Assembly (NCBI RefSeq): GCF_900113765.1 | Contig: NZ_FOQO01000010.1 | Location: 62,001-126,000 of the forward strand | Direction of reading: 5' to 3' | DNA length: 64,000 bases | Source: Parapedobacter indicus | GTDB lineage: Bacteria; Bacteroidota; Bacteroidia; Sphingobacteriales; Sphingobacteriaceae | In this document: positions 34,528 through 43,508 of the stretch, in pieces | Position numbering within the stretch: position 1 is the stretch's first letter | Layout: each line of letters starts with the position of its first letter | Translations under genes and position numbers: made by a program | Notes under the pieces: generated by a model | Told to the model about the DNA's origin: nothing | Database searches by the model: none | Seen by the model: the letters and a program-made list of their open reading frames with translations, nothing else

Positions 34528-36204
34528 ATGAAAAGAATTGGTGTCATCGCTACCGCTTTGTTGGTTAGCTTATTTGTATGTATATCCTGCGAAAACTTCG
34601 ACGAAGTGAATGTGAATCCAAACCGTGCGGAGGAAGTTTCATCCAATTACCTGCTGTCTTATGTGCTCACCAAAACGGCGACCAACTATTATCAGTTGAC
34701 AGTGCCGGGTTCGATTGTTTCTGGCACGATGCAATATATTCAGGTCGGGACGAATTTCCGGGCTGATGAGGTGAACTATTATGGTTGGAAGCCGGCTTCG
34801 TGGAATGGTTATTACGATATCCTGCGAAACAATCAATTGATTTATGACAATTCATTGGAAGACAATAACCACTTTTTCAGGGCTATTTCACTGACGATGC
34901 GTGCTTTTGTATTCGGGTTATTAACAGACCTATACGGCGACATCCCTTTTACGTCCGCATTGCAGGCCGAAAAAGGAATTTTTTTTCCCGCCTATGATGA
35001 GCAGCGTGTGGTTTACGCCGGTGTCTTAACCGACTTGCGCGAAGCGGATAACCTGCTCGCCAGTTTGGGGGATGGCGATATCGTGAATCCGACGTCGGAC
35101 CTGATTTACCAAGGGAATCCGGCGAAATGGCAGAAATTTGTGAATTCGTTGCGTGTCCGCTATGCGTGGCGGCTAAGTCTCAAGGCATCAGAAATGGCCG
35201 GGTTAGGTGTAGACATTGCGGAAGAAATGCGTAGCGCTGCACCGAAAGCTTTTGCTGGTAACAGTGACAATGCCAACATCGAATTTTTGGGTTTAACGGC
35301 TGAAAATTCAGCAGAAGGAGGAAGTTTGAATTCCGCTAACCCACCCTATGGCTATAAGCCTGCCCAACCGCTGGTCAGTTTATTGCTTCAGACAAACGAT
35401 CCGCGGTTACATCGATGGGTTTCGCCGGTTCTTCAAAAATGGGATTCCCATGTCGGTACGATTAGAGATTCGACAGTGACTAATATATACGGAGAAAGCT
35501 TTTCCGTCCAATTCCGGCCTGCGCCGCAAAATTACACGGTGGATACTTCGTTATATGTCGGCTTGCCGGTTGGCTTGGCCAACACGGTGGCCATGAACTA
35601 TAACAAGGGGAACGATCAGGAAGTTTATCATTCGGAACGCAGTCCTTATATTTCCATGTTACATCCCCGGTACCGCGAAAATACCGATGCGCTTCTGCGC
35701 ATGGAACTGATGACGTATGATGAAGTAGCGTTTATCCTAGCAGAGGCCGCCTTAGCGGGAGGTTCCGGTGTGGAGGGGAGTGCCGCGCAATATTATCGGT
35801 CGGGAATCGCTGCGTCTATGGAGCGTTGGGGAGTATCGGCAGCACCTTCGTTTAATTTCGAGAAATTTTACAGTCAGCCAAGCATCGACCTTAATGCAGC
35901 TGCCGATCCCCACAAGCGGATCATGGAGCAGAAATGGGTGGCAGCATGGCTACGGGTAGACAGTTGGTTTGACTGGCGTCGTACGGGTTTTCCAGATCTG
36001 AAGACAGGCCCGGTTGCGCAGTATGGTCCACGGTTGCCAATCCGATTTATGTATCCGACGCCCAATTTGGACCCGAACTACGTAGTTAACTATAACGAAG
36101 CCGTTGGCAGGCTGGAAGCGACAGATTATGTGCCCGAGGGTCAGACCAAAGATCATCCCTATGCCAAAATGTGGCTGTTGCAGGAAACTTCCAAACCTTG
36201 GTAG
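34528..36204 (+). CDS. SusD/RagB-family glycan-binding lipoprotein, locus 2
   Basis: A 558-residue lipoprotein with lipobox VCISC (Cys about residue 21) and the SusD-like_2 opening FDEVNVNPNRAEEV. Further family landmarks are LTDLYGDIPFTSAL and, near the C-terminus, VAAWLRVDSWFDWRRTGFPDL (in two pieces: VAAWLRVDSWFD and WRRTGFPDL), which it shares with the locus 3 SusD. It works with the SusC ten bases upstream in surface glycan capture. The stop is two bases before the start of the GH-like gene, so the genes are co-translated. Confidence 0.9.
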   Translation: MKRIGVIATALLVSLFVCISCENFDEVNVNPNRAEEVSSNYLLSYVLTKTATNYYQLTVPGSIVSGTMQYIQVGTNFRADEVNYYGWKPASWNGYYDILRNNQLIYDNSLEDNNHFFRAISLTMRAFVFGLLTDLYGDIPFTSALQAEKGIFFPAYDEQRVVYAGVLTDLREADNLLASLGDGDIVNPTSDLIYQGNPAKWQKFVNSLRVRYAWRLSLKASEMAGLGVDIAEEMRSAAPKAFAGNSDNANIEFLGLTAENSAEGGSLNSANPPYGYKPAQPLVSLLLQTNDPRLHRWVSPVLQKWDSHVGTIRDSTVTNIYGESFSVQFRPAPQNYTVDTSLYVGLPVGLANTVAMNYNKGNDQEVYHSERSPYISMLHPRYRENTDALLRMELMTYDEVAFILAEAALAGGSGVEGSAAQYYRSGIAASMERWGVSAAPSFNFEKFYSQPSIDLNAAADPHKRIMEQKWVAAWLRVDSWFDWRRTGFPDLKTGPVAQYGPRLPIRFMYPTPNLDPNYVVNYNEAVGRLEATDYVPEGQTKDHPYAKMWLLQETSKPW

Positions 36205-36206
36205 CG

Positions 36207-38621
36207 ATGCGGTTAGAAAAAGTCCTAATATTCGCAGGGCTGTGGGCTATACTGACAGCCTATGCGGTTTTCGCCCGGGCGGCTGAACCGTCGTATATTG
36301 ACTTGTCTGCCGGCGGTATCTGCAATTTCGTCGCGGATAAACAGGAGTTACTGCGGACGCAATCGGTCTTACGGGAAGAGATCGCCAAGCGGAGTGGCAT
36401 TGACCTTCCGATGCTGTCTTCCCGGGAACTTGGAAAAAGGCCTAGCATTATCTTAGCACTCGAATCGGATACGAAAAGGTTGCCTCAGCTGGTGCAGGAA
36501 GCCGTGGGGCAGCTGGAACCGATCGGAGCCGAAGGATACCGGTTGGTTGCATTAGACCAATACCAGTCTGTTGTTGTGATGGGAAAAGATGCAAGAGGAT
36601 TGTTATATGGCGTCGGGAAATTGCTGCGAAAGGCGACGATCACGCCTAAATCGATTTGGTTTCCGAAGGGGTTTTCGCTGACCACGACGCCTAAAAACCT
36701 CGTCCGCGGTCATCAATTGGGGTATCGACCTAAAAATAATGCATACGATGCATTTTCTGTTGATCAGTTTGATCAGTATATCCGGGACTTGGCGCTCTTC
36801 GGCGTGAACACCATCGAGCTGGTACCGCCCCGTACGGACGATGATCCGACGCATATGCTCATGAAGCTGTCACCGACACAGATGATGGTCGAGTTATCGA
36901 GAATTTGCGACAGTTACGGGTTGGATGTCAGCATGTGGTATCCCAATGTGGGAGAAGATTATCGCAGTCCGGCCGGCATTCAATCCGAACTGGCTGAGCG
37001 GGAACAGGTGTTTGCAGCGTTACCGCGGCTCGACGCATTGTTTGTACCGGGGGGAGATCCGGGGAACCTGGAAGTGGATACGCTATTCCGTTGGGTCGGA
37101 CAGGTAGCCCAAGTGCTCGCTAAATATCACCCGGATAGCAAAATATGGATTTCTCCTCAGTCGTTCAATACGGACCGACAGTACGCCATGTTTTTTGAAC
37201 ATGCAAACCAACACGCTGAATGGTTGGGAGGGATTGTTTTCGGTCCGTGGGTAAGCATGCCGATCGATGAAATCAGGGACCGGCTTTCTCCGGAAATCCC
37301 GATTCGTCGCTATCCGGATATCACCCATAATATCAGTTGTCAATATCCGGTTCCGGATTTTGATTTAACCTGGGCGTTAACATTGGGCCGGGAGAGCATC
37401 AATCCCCGTCCACGTGAATTTAAGCATATTCATAACCTATTTGAGCCATACGCCATCGGCGGCATTACTTATTCCGAAGGAACAAATGACGATGTAAATA
37501 AGTTCGTTTGGTCCGACCAGGATTGGGATTCGTCAACACCGGTGGTAGAAACCCTGCGCGATTACGCTCGGCTGTTTTTAGATCCGCTGCATGTCGAACC
37601 CTTTGTCCATGCGATTCTGGGATTGGAGGATAACCTCCGCGGCTCACCGTTGATTAACGACGGAATCATCCGCACATTGGACCAATGGCGTTATCTGGAA
37701 GTACATTCTCCGGCGGGGAAAACGTCGAATCCCCGTTTTCAGATGGGATTGATACGTGCCTATTTCGATGCGTATACCCAACGGAGGTTGACATGGGAGA
37801 CCTACCTGGAACAGCAGGCATTGGACGTCTTAAAAAATACGAAACAGGAGACAGTGGACAACGCGCTTGTGGAGGCAATTGCCTTGTTGAAGCAGGGAAC
37901 GCGGCAATCGGTTTGCTTGGATTGGCGGCAACGGTGTCTGGAGCTAGCAGATTCGCTCTATGAAAGCATCGGCACGCAGTTGACGGTTGCCCGTCACCAC
38001 GGATACGAAGAGCGAGGTAACTTCATTGATCACATCGATATGCCATTAAATGACGCTCCCTGGCTGTTGCCGCAACTCGAGGCGCTGCTGTCCCATTCCT
38101 CCAGTGCCGAAAAAACAAAGCAGTTAGCCGCTGTTTTGCAACGGACAGATCCTGGTCCTTGGGGGATATACGATAATTTTTCAGAAGCTGGGTCGTGGCA
38201 CCGGGTGGCGAAAGGAAAGGGATGGTTGTCCGACCCGGGGAATTTGCGGTCGGCGAGCCATGGCTTTAACATCAAGGTAAAAGGGCCTTCGGAAAGAGCA
38301 GCAGAACCCAAAGCATGGATGAAGCAGGCAACAGTTCTGTATGATTACCCATTAGTTATTGACTATATGGAGCTGGATACCACTGCGGATTATTTGGTGA
38401 AAATAGCCTATACCGGGCGGTTTAAATCCCATATATCGTTGTATGCGGACGGGCTGCCGGTGCACGGTTATCAATTGGTTACGGGAAGTGACGTATATGA
38501 ATTTGAAGTACCGAAAGCTGCGACATCGGACGGAAAAGTGACCTTTCAATGGATATGTAAACCGGGCGAACGCGGATTGCAGGTCGCTGAATTATGGTTA
38601 AAAAAGAAAACAAGCAATTAA
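36207..38621 (+). CDS. Large glycoside-hydrolase-like protein (GH20/GH67-type N-domain, TIM barrel)
   Basis: An 804-residue exported protein; the signal peptide covers residues 1-25 from ATG 36207, two bases after the SusD stop. Residues about 30-150 match the zincin-like alpha/beta domain found before the barrel in GH20, GH67, GH84 and GH115 enzymes (GAEGYRLVALDQ, GKDARGLLYGVGKLLR). A TIM barrel follows (about 165-480; VRGHQLGYRPKNNAYD, FGVNTIELVPPR, VSMWYPNVGEDY, DALFVPGGDPGN). Then a helical region and a C-terminal beta-sandwich (about 660-800). I cannot assign the catalytic pair or a named GH family; the resemblance to alpha-glucuronidase-family proteins is structural only. Context suggests it cuts the glycan bound by locus 2. 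Confidence 0.6.
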   Translation: MRLEKVLIFAGLWAILTAYAVFARAAEPSYIDLSAGGICNFVADKQELLRTQSVLREEIAKRSGIDLPMLSSRELGKRPSIILALESDTKRLPQLVQEAVGQLEPIGAEGYRLVALDQYQSVVVMGKDARGLLYGVGKLLRKATITPKSIWFPKGFSLTTTPKNLVRGHQLGYRPKNNAYDAFSVDQFDQYIRDLALFGVNTIELVPPRTDDDPTHMLMKLSPTQMMVELSRICDSYGLDVSMWYPNVGEDYRSPAGIQSELAEREQVFAALPRLDALFVPGGDPGNLEVDTLFRWVGQVAQVLAKYHPDSKIWISPQSFNTDRQYAMFFEHANQHAEWLGGIVFGPWVSMPIDEIRDRLSPEIPIRRYPDITHNISCQYPVPDFDLTWALTLGRESINPRPREFKHIHNLFEPYAIGGITYSEGTNDDVNKFVWSDQDWDSSTPVVETLRDYARLFLDPLHVEPFVHAILGLEDNLRGSPLINDGIIRTLDQWRYLEVHSPAGKTSNPRFQMGLIRAYFDAYTQRRLTWETYLEQQALDVLKNTKQETVDNALVEAIALLKQGTRQSVCLDWRQRCLELADSLYESIGTQLTVARHHGYEERGNFIDHIDMPLNDAPWLLPQLEALLSHSSSAEKTKQLAAVLQRTDPGPWGIYDNFSEAGSWHRVAKGKGWLSDPGNLRSASHGFNIKVKGPSERAAEPKAWMKQATVLYDYPLVIDYMELDTTADYLVKIAYTGRFKSHISLYADGLPVHGYQLVTGSDVYEFEVPKAATSDGKVTFQWICKPGERGLQVAELWLKKKTSN

Positions 38622-38627
38622 TTGGTT

Positions 38628-39449
38628 ATGGACACGAATGGCTTTTATCATAAAATCAAGACCGGGACCCAGGTATATGGAACCTGTGTAACGGTATGTA
38701 ATCCCCAATGGCCGGCGATGCTGAACAAAGCAGGCCTTGACTTTGTATTTCTGGATACGGAACATATCCCGTTGGACAGATCTCAGCTAGCCTATTTATG
38801 CCACGGTTATCGGGCACTGGGAATTGCGCCGATCGTGCGGATTGCGACCGCTGACGAGACACTGGCTGGCCAGGCCGTGGATGCCGGAGCCCAGGGGGTT
38901 ATTGCCCCCTACCTGGAAAAGGAAGAACAAATAGACTCGTTGGTCTATGCATTGAAATATCGACCATTGAAGGGAGTCTTATTAGAACAGTATAGGATGA
39001 GGCCGGATACCTTGCCTGACTCGCTTAAAACGTATTTAGCCGCATATAACAGCGGAAATGTAGCAATAGCCAATATAGAGAGTGTCCCTGCATTAAACAA
39101 TTTGGAGCGCCTGTTGGCTGTTAAGGGGCTGGATGCGGTTTTCATTGGGCCGCATGACCTGTCTGTCAGCATGGGGTTGCCGGAAGAATACGACCATCCC
39201 GATTTTGAGAAGGCAGTTGCTCATATCATTCGGCTATGCCGTTCCAACGGTATATCGGTGGGTATTCATTTTTCTTTGGAGCCCGACAGGCAGGTGAAAT
39301 GGGGGCAGCAGGGTGCTAATATCATTATGCACAGTTCCGATGTTGCACTGTTTAGTCAGCGGTTGGCGTCCGATATGAAACACATCAGAAGTATGCTGGG
39401 CGATACGCAGCATGCTGGAGAACCTGATTCTATTTCCGCTATTATCTGA
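38628..39449 (+). CDS. HpcH/HpaI-family metal-dependent aldolase
   Basis: A 273-residue class-II aldolase of the 2-keto-3-deoxy-L-rhamnonate/4-hydroxy-2-oxoheptanedioate type. Landmarks are FVFLDTEHIPLD with the catalytic His, PIVRIA with the pyruvate-binding Arg, GAQGVIAPYL, and the metal ligands Glu in ANIESVPAL and Asp in FIGPHDLSVSMG. It has no signal peptide, so it acts in the cytoplasm on 2-keto acids, releasing pyruvate and an aldehyde. ATG 38628 is preferred to the TTG at 38622. With the lyase at 29162 this is a second pyruvate-type aldolase in the same regulon, which supports a 2-keto-3-deoxy acid as intermediate. Confidence 0.8.
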   Translation: MDTNGFYHKIKTGTQVYGTCVTVCNPQWPAMLNKAGLDFVFLDTEHIPLDRSQLAYLCHGYRALGIAPIVRIATADETLAGQAVDAGAQGVIAPYLEKEEQIDSLVYALKYRPLKGVLLEQYRMRPDTLPDSLKTYLAAYNSGNVAIANIESVPALNNLERLLAVKGLDAVFIGPHDLSVSMGLPEEYDHPDFEKAVAHIIRLCRSNGISVGIHFSLEPDRQVKWGQQGANIIMHSSDVALFSQRLASDMKHIRSMLGDTQHAGEPDSISAII

Positions 39450-39498
39450 TAATTTGCACGAATCATCCGAATCATTTGATATTTTTGATGCAGGACCA

Positions 39499-40707
39499 AT
39501 GAACAGGATTATGAAAAGACTTTTGTGGTTATTAGTGGTAAATTTTGGGTGGATTGTTCCGTCGATATCGCAAAACAGGATGGTGTTGACTGGTATAAGG
39601 GGTACGATTATTGCCCATCAACCCGCCTCCACGCACCAATACATTGGGTCACCAAGTATTGCCATTTTACCGAATGGCGATTACGTTGCATCCCATGATC
39701 TTTTCGGGCCTACTAGTTCAGAATTTGTGCAGGCCATGACGCATGTTTACCGCTCTTCTGACAACGGAAAAACATGGCGGCGGGTCAGCGAAATCCGGGG
39801 TGCATTCTGGTCCAGCTTATTTGTTAACCGCGGTGCATTGTATCTGCTTGGACCCGACCGGCACCACGGTACGGTATTGATCCGTCGGTCGGACGATGGG
39901 GGAGATACATGGACCCATCCAACCGGCACAGAAGACGGGCTGCTGCTAAAAGGCATGTTCCATTGTGCTCCCATGCCCGTGATCGAACATAACGGGCGCT
40001 TATGGCGCGGGATGGAGACTGCGCATGGCCCCATTTTGGAATGGGGTAAGCGCTATGGCGCCATGATGATGTCGGCGCCCGTTGATGCCAATTTGCTGAA
40101 AGCCAGTAGTTGGACTACCAGCAATTCACTACCGTATGACTCGACTTATCTGAATGGGAATTTTACCGGTTGGCTGGAAGGGAATGCCGTTGTGACGCCG
40201 GATGGTGGCATAGTGGATATCCTTCGGGTAGACGATCGCACCACGCATGAAGAAAAGGCGGCAATGGTCAGGATCAGTGCCGATGGGAAGGTGGCTTCGT
40301 TCGATCCAGCGACCGGTTTCGTACCTTTCCCCGGCGGCAGTAAGAAGTTTGCCATCCGTTTTGACGATAAGTCCGGCCGGTATTGGACGCTCAGCAATAG
40401 CATTCCCGACGTGTTCCGGAAGCAGTATCCAAAGAGAAATGCTGCAAGCTTCCGGAATACGCTTGCGCTCATGAGCTCGGACGATTTGCTTAACTGGCAA
40501 ATCCATGAGCTGGTCCTGCAACATCCCGATGTAATTAACCACGGTTTTCAGTATGTTGACTGGCTCATCGAAGGCGAAGACATGATCGTGGTCAGCCGGA
40601 CGGCTTACGACGACGGGAAAGAGGCTGCAAACAACAACCACGATGCGAACTTCCTGACATTTCACCGGATTGAAGGTTTTCGCGAAAAAGTACAGCAAAC
40701 ATTGTAA
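39499..40707 (+). CDS. Sialidase-fold (BNR/Asp-box) exported protein A
   Basis: About 402 residues from ATG 39499 (ATG 39511 also possible) with a signal peptide (LLWLLVVNFGWIVPSISQ). A six-bladed propeller is indicated by two Asp-boxes, SSDNGKTW and SDDGGDTW, and by repeated blade starts (GSPSIAILPNGDYVASHD, MPVIEHNGRLWRG). Exo-sialidases share this fold, but the sialidase FRIP motif and arginine triad are not evident. Other propeller enzymes such as rhamnosidase-type lyases are possible. A longer frame starting at 39412 overlaps the aldolase gene and would lack an N-terminal signal, so I rejected it. Confidence 0.65.
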   Translation: MNRIMKRLLWLLVVNFGWIVPSISQNRMVLTGIRGTIIAHQPASTHQYIGSPSIAILPNGDYVASHDLFGPTSSEFVQAMTHVYRSSDNGKTWRRVSEIRGAFWSSLFVNRGALYLLGPDRHHGTVLIRRSDDGGDTWTHPTGTEDGLLLKGMFHCAPMPVIEHNGRLWRGMETAHGPILEWGKRYGAMMMSAPVDANLLKASSWTTSNSLPYDSTYLNGNFTGWLEGNAVVTPDGGIVDILRVDDRTTHEEKAAMVRISADGKVASFDPATGFVPFPGGSKKFAIRFDDKSGRYWTLSNSIPDVFRKQYPKRNAASFRNTLALMSSDDLLNWQIHELVLQHPDVINHGFQYVDWLIEGEDMIVVSRTAYDDGKEAANNNHDANFLTFHRIEGFREKVQQTL

Positions 40708-40724
40708 ACATAACCAAAATAGAC

Positions 40725-41852
40725 ATGAAGAAGCAAACAAGCATCTTTTTACCCCTTCTAGCCATTTTTTGCCTGGAATGTTCACCACCCAACGGCGTTG
40801 CCGGACACGTCAATTTACCACCTAAAGCCGATAGTACGGACGCAGCATATGTAAGCGGCGAACTCCTTTATCCCTTGGATAACAAACCTACCCCCGAATG
40901 CCATGCATCGACAATTGTTGAAACGCCCGATGGGTTGGTTGCGTCCTTTTTTGCGGGCACTTACGAAAGCCATCCCGATGTGGGAATTTGGGTGTCCCGT
41001 ATGGTAGACGGCAAGTGGACCTGGCCGGAAGAGGTGGCAGACGGTGTACAGAATGATACGCTGCGGTATCCCTGTTGGAACCCGGTGCTGTTTCAACCCG
41101 AAGGTGGAGATCTTATGCTGTTCTATAAGGTGGGGCCCAGCCCGCAAACCTGGTGGGGCATGGTGATCACATCGAAAGATAATGGAAATACATGGTCGGA
41201 GCCGCGGAAATTGGGCGAGGATCCAAAAGTGGGACATCTCCTCGGACCCGTCAAAAACAAGCCGATTCAATTGGCAGATGGGACGATTATTAATCCGACG
41301 AGTATCGAGTATCCGAAGAACGACGGTGAAGACCAGGATTGGCGTGTTTACTTCGAAATCAGCAAAGACCTTGGACATACCTGGGAGGTGGTTGGACCGA
41401 TTAACGACGGCCTGGAATTTGACGCCATTCAACCCAGTATTCTAACCTATCCGGATGGTAAATTGCAGGTGGTTTGCCGTAGCCGTCAGGATGTATTGGT
41501 GCAAAGCTGGTCCGAAGATCAAGGACGGACATGGAGTAAAATGACGGCTATGGAATTGCCCAATCCAAATTCGGGAACGGACGCTGTGACCTTACAGGAT
41601 GGAAGGCAATTGCTGGTATACAATCATTCCACAAAGCGGGGCGAAGAGCCCAAGGATAGGAATATCCTGAATGTGGCATTGTCAGATGATGGAAATACAT
41701 GGAAACCGGTAATGACACTGGAAAATGAACCCATTGAAGATGGTTATGCCTACCCAGCCGTCATCCAGTCAGCCGACGGAATGGTACATATCACCTATAC
41801 GTATAACAGGAGGTCTGTAAAACATGTGGTGCTGGATCCGCAGCGGTTGTAA
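40725..41852 (+). CDS. Sialidase-fold (BNR_2-type) lipoprotein B
   Basis: A 375-residue lipoprotein with lipobox CLEC (Cys about residue 19). The PF13088-type propeller opens with ECHASTIVETPDGLVASFF and contains Asp-boxes SKDNGNTW, SKDLGHTW, SEDQGRTW and SDDGNTW. It also shows PCWNPVLFQPEGGDLMLFYK, as two pieces around FQPEG, where active-site residues of this family lie. Members are annotated as sialidases but several cut other bonds (rhamnosyl, uronic). It is 17 bases after protein A and closes the locus 2 operon. Protein at 45358 is a relative. Confidence 0.7.
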   Translation: MKKQTSIFLPLLAIFCLECSPPNGVAGHVNLPPKADSTDAAYVSGELLYPLDNKPTPECHASTIVETPDGLVASFFAGTYESHPDVGIWVSRMVDGKWTWPEEVADGVQNDTLRYPCWNPVLFQPEGGDLMLFYKVGPSPQTWWGMVITSKDNGNTWSEPRKLGEDPKVGHLLGPVKNKPIQLADGTIINPTSIEYPKNDGEDQDWRVYFEISKDLGHTWEVVGPINDGLEFDAIQPSILTYPDGKLQVVCRSRQDVLVQSWSEDQGRTWSKMTAMELPNPNSGTDAVTLQDGRQLLVYNHSTKRGEEPKDRNILNVALSDDGNTWKPVMTLENEPIEDGYAYPAVIQSADGMVHITYTYNRRSVKHVVLDPQRL

Positions 41853-41864
41853 TCTTAAGATAAG

Positions 41865-41923
41865 ATGCTATAATCTCTCGGCAACTTTTTATAGAATAGT
41901 AGGCGAATTCTCCGGTATTTTTG
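41865..41923 (+). promoter_or_regulatory. Regulatory element copy 6 (41865-41896) plus -7 box TATTTTTG (41916-41923)
   Basis: Left arm ATGCTATAATC, centre CGGCAACTT, right arm TTTATAGAA, then exactly 19 bases to TATTTTTG. All nine invariant positions are kept. A leader of about 100 bases precedes the ATG at 42033. Confidence 0.8.
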
Positions 41924-42032
41924 AGCGTTGAACCGTAAGAAAGAACAAATGAAGGATGACAGTGGTATTAACCACTTAAACTTGAAGTAACATACGGCAA
42001 TTAACTTAGCACCTGAATAAATCGATTGCACC

Positions 42033-43448
42033 ATGCGTTGTATCAATATGACTTCTCTGCACGCTCACACATTAAAACGTGTCATCGGAAAAGTTTTTTT
42101 AGTATTTTTCCTGGTCTGGTCCGTAGTCGCGGCCGGTTTTAGTCAACAAGCCGCTATTACACCCGAGACAGCACTTCAAAGTTACCTGGATAACGGCGAC
42201 CCGACCTATACATGGGAAATCAAGGATAGCCTGGTGTATGACAAGGGAACAATTTTCCAGGTATTGCTTACGTCGCAGCGCTGGCGGGAGCACACGTGGA
42301 GACACCAGTTAAATGTCATCATTCCCAACGAAGTAACCTACGATGGTGGATTACTTTTCATCAGCAGTGGCCGTATGCAGAAAGAAGATCCCGATATGCC
42401 TGAATGGCACAGCCTGGCGAAGGACGGTCTCATACAGGGCATGGCGCGGATAGCTGAGGAAAACAAGGCGGTGGCCGCTGTCATCCGGCAGGTGCCCAAC
42501 CAACCGCTATACGGAGGCCTGGTTGAAGACGAGTTGATATCCTATACACTCCATCAATTTCAGGAAGACGGCGATTTTTCATGGCCGTTGCTATTTCCTA
42601 TGGTTAAAAGTGCTGTGCGTGGTATGGATGCTGTACAGGAAATCGTGGCTGGCCGCTCTTCCAGACCGGTAAGGCGGTTTGTTGTTTCCGGCTTGTCCAA
42701 ACGCGGGTGGACCACCTGGCTGACAGCCTCGCAGGATGATCGGGTGGAGGCGTTGGCTCCCATGGTCATCGACATCCTGAACATGCCCGTCAACCTTAAT
42801 TACCAGATCGATGTATGGCACGATTACAGTCCGCAGATACAAGATTATGTGGCCCTTGGCCTTGTGCAGGACATTGAAAGTGACCGTGGCCATACGTTGG
42901 CACAGATGATCGATCCCTATTCGTATCGGAAATTGCTTGACAAGCCAAAGATGTTATTTATGGGTACGAATGATCAATATTGGGTTATTGACGCGGTAAA
43001 GCATTATATTGATAGTATACCCGGCCGTTACTATATCCACTACGTGCCTAATGAAGGGCACGACTTGGGCAACAAAGAACAGGCATTTCAGGCGTTGTCA
43101 TCTTTCTGGAGCTTCACGCTGCAGCACAAACCTTATCCGATGACCGATTATAAGACCGTGGAGAAAGAAGATGCACTGGAACTGAAGATCAAGGCAACGA
43201 AGCCGAAGCTTGAAGGAGCGGTTGTTTGGAGTGCTTCATCGGACGATCAGGATTTTCGGGATGAAACATGGACAAGCCGTGACCTTCCGATTGCCCACAA
43301 ACGAAAATTCAGTGTAAAAGAGATGCTGCCGGATTCCGGCTACAAAGCCTTTTATGTGGATCTGAAATACCGCGATGCCAATGGCGAACTATATACCCAA
43401 AGTACCCGCGTCTTTGTATCGGACAGCCATTCGTTTTTTTTGAATTGA
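42033..43448 (+). CDS. PhoPQ-activated pathogenicity-related (PqaA-like) alpha/beta hydrolase
   Basis: A 471-residue exported alpha/beta hydrolase (PF10142). The signal peptide follows a short basic start (ATG 42033 or 42048). The nucleophile elbow is SGLSKRGWTTWLTA with Ser222. The acid lies in MGTNDQYWVIDA and the histidine in VPNEGHDLGNKE. The PqaA family is widespread but its natural substrate is not established; phosphatase, esterase and peptidase-like roles have been discussed. Here it heads an operon under regulatory-element copy 6 with a phosphoesterase and a sialidase-fold protein. That context argues for a hydrolase of glycan substituents. Confidence 0.8.
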   Translation: MRCINMTSLHAHTLKRVIGKVFLVFFLVWSVVAAGFSQQAAITPETALQSYLDNGDPTYTWEIKDSLVYDKGTIFQVLLTSQRWREHTWRHQLNVIIPNEVTYDGGLLFISSGRMQKEDPDMPEWHSLAKDGLIQGMARIAEENKAVAAVIRQVPNQPLYGGLVEDELISYTLHQFQEDGDFSWPLLFPMVKSAVRGMDAVQEIVAGRSSRPVRRFVVSGLSKRGWTTWLTASQDDRVEALAPMVIDILNMPVNLNYQIDVWHDYSPQIQDYVALGLVQDIESDRGHTLAQMIDPYSYRKLLDKPKMLFMGTNDQYWVIDAVKHYIDSIPGRYYIHYVPNEGHDLGNKEQAFQALSSFWSFTLQHKPYPMTDYKTVEKEDALELKIKATKPKLEGAVVWSASSDDQDFRDETWTSRDLPIAHKRKFSVKEMLPDSGYKAFYVDLKYRDANGELYTQSTRVFVSDSHSFFLN

Positions 43449-43508
43449 TGTAGTTATCAACTATTAGCAGTCGGTTAGTAGTACGTAGCGGAAGATGAGA
43501 TAATTCGT

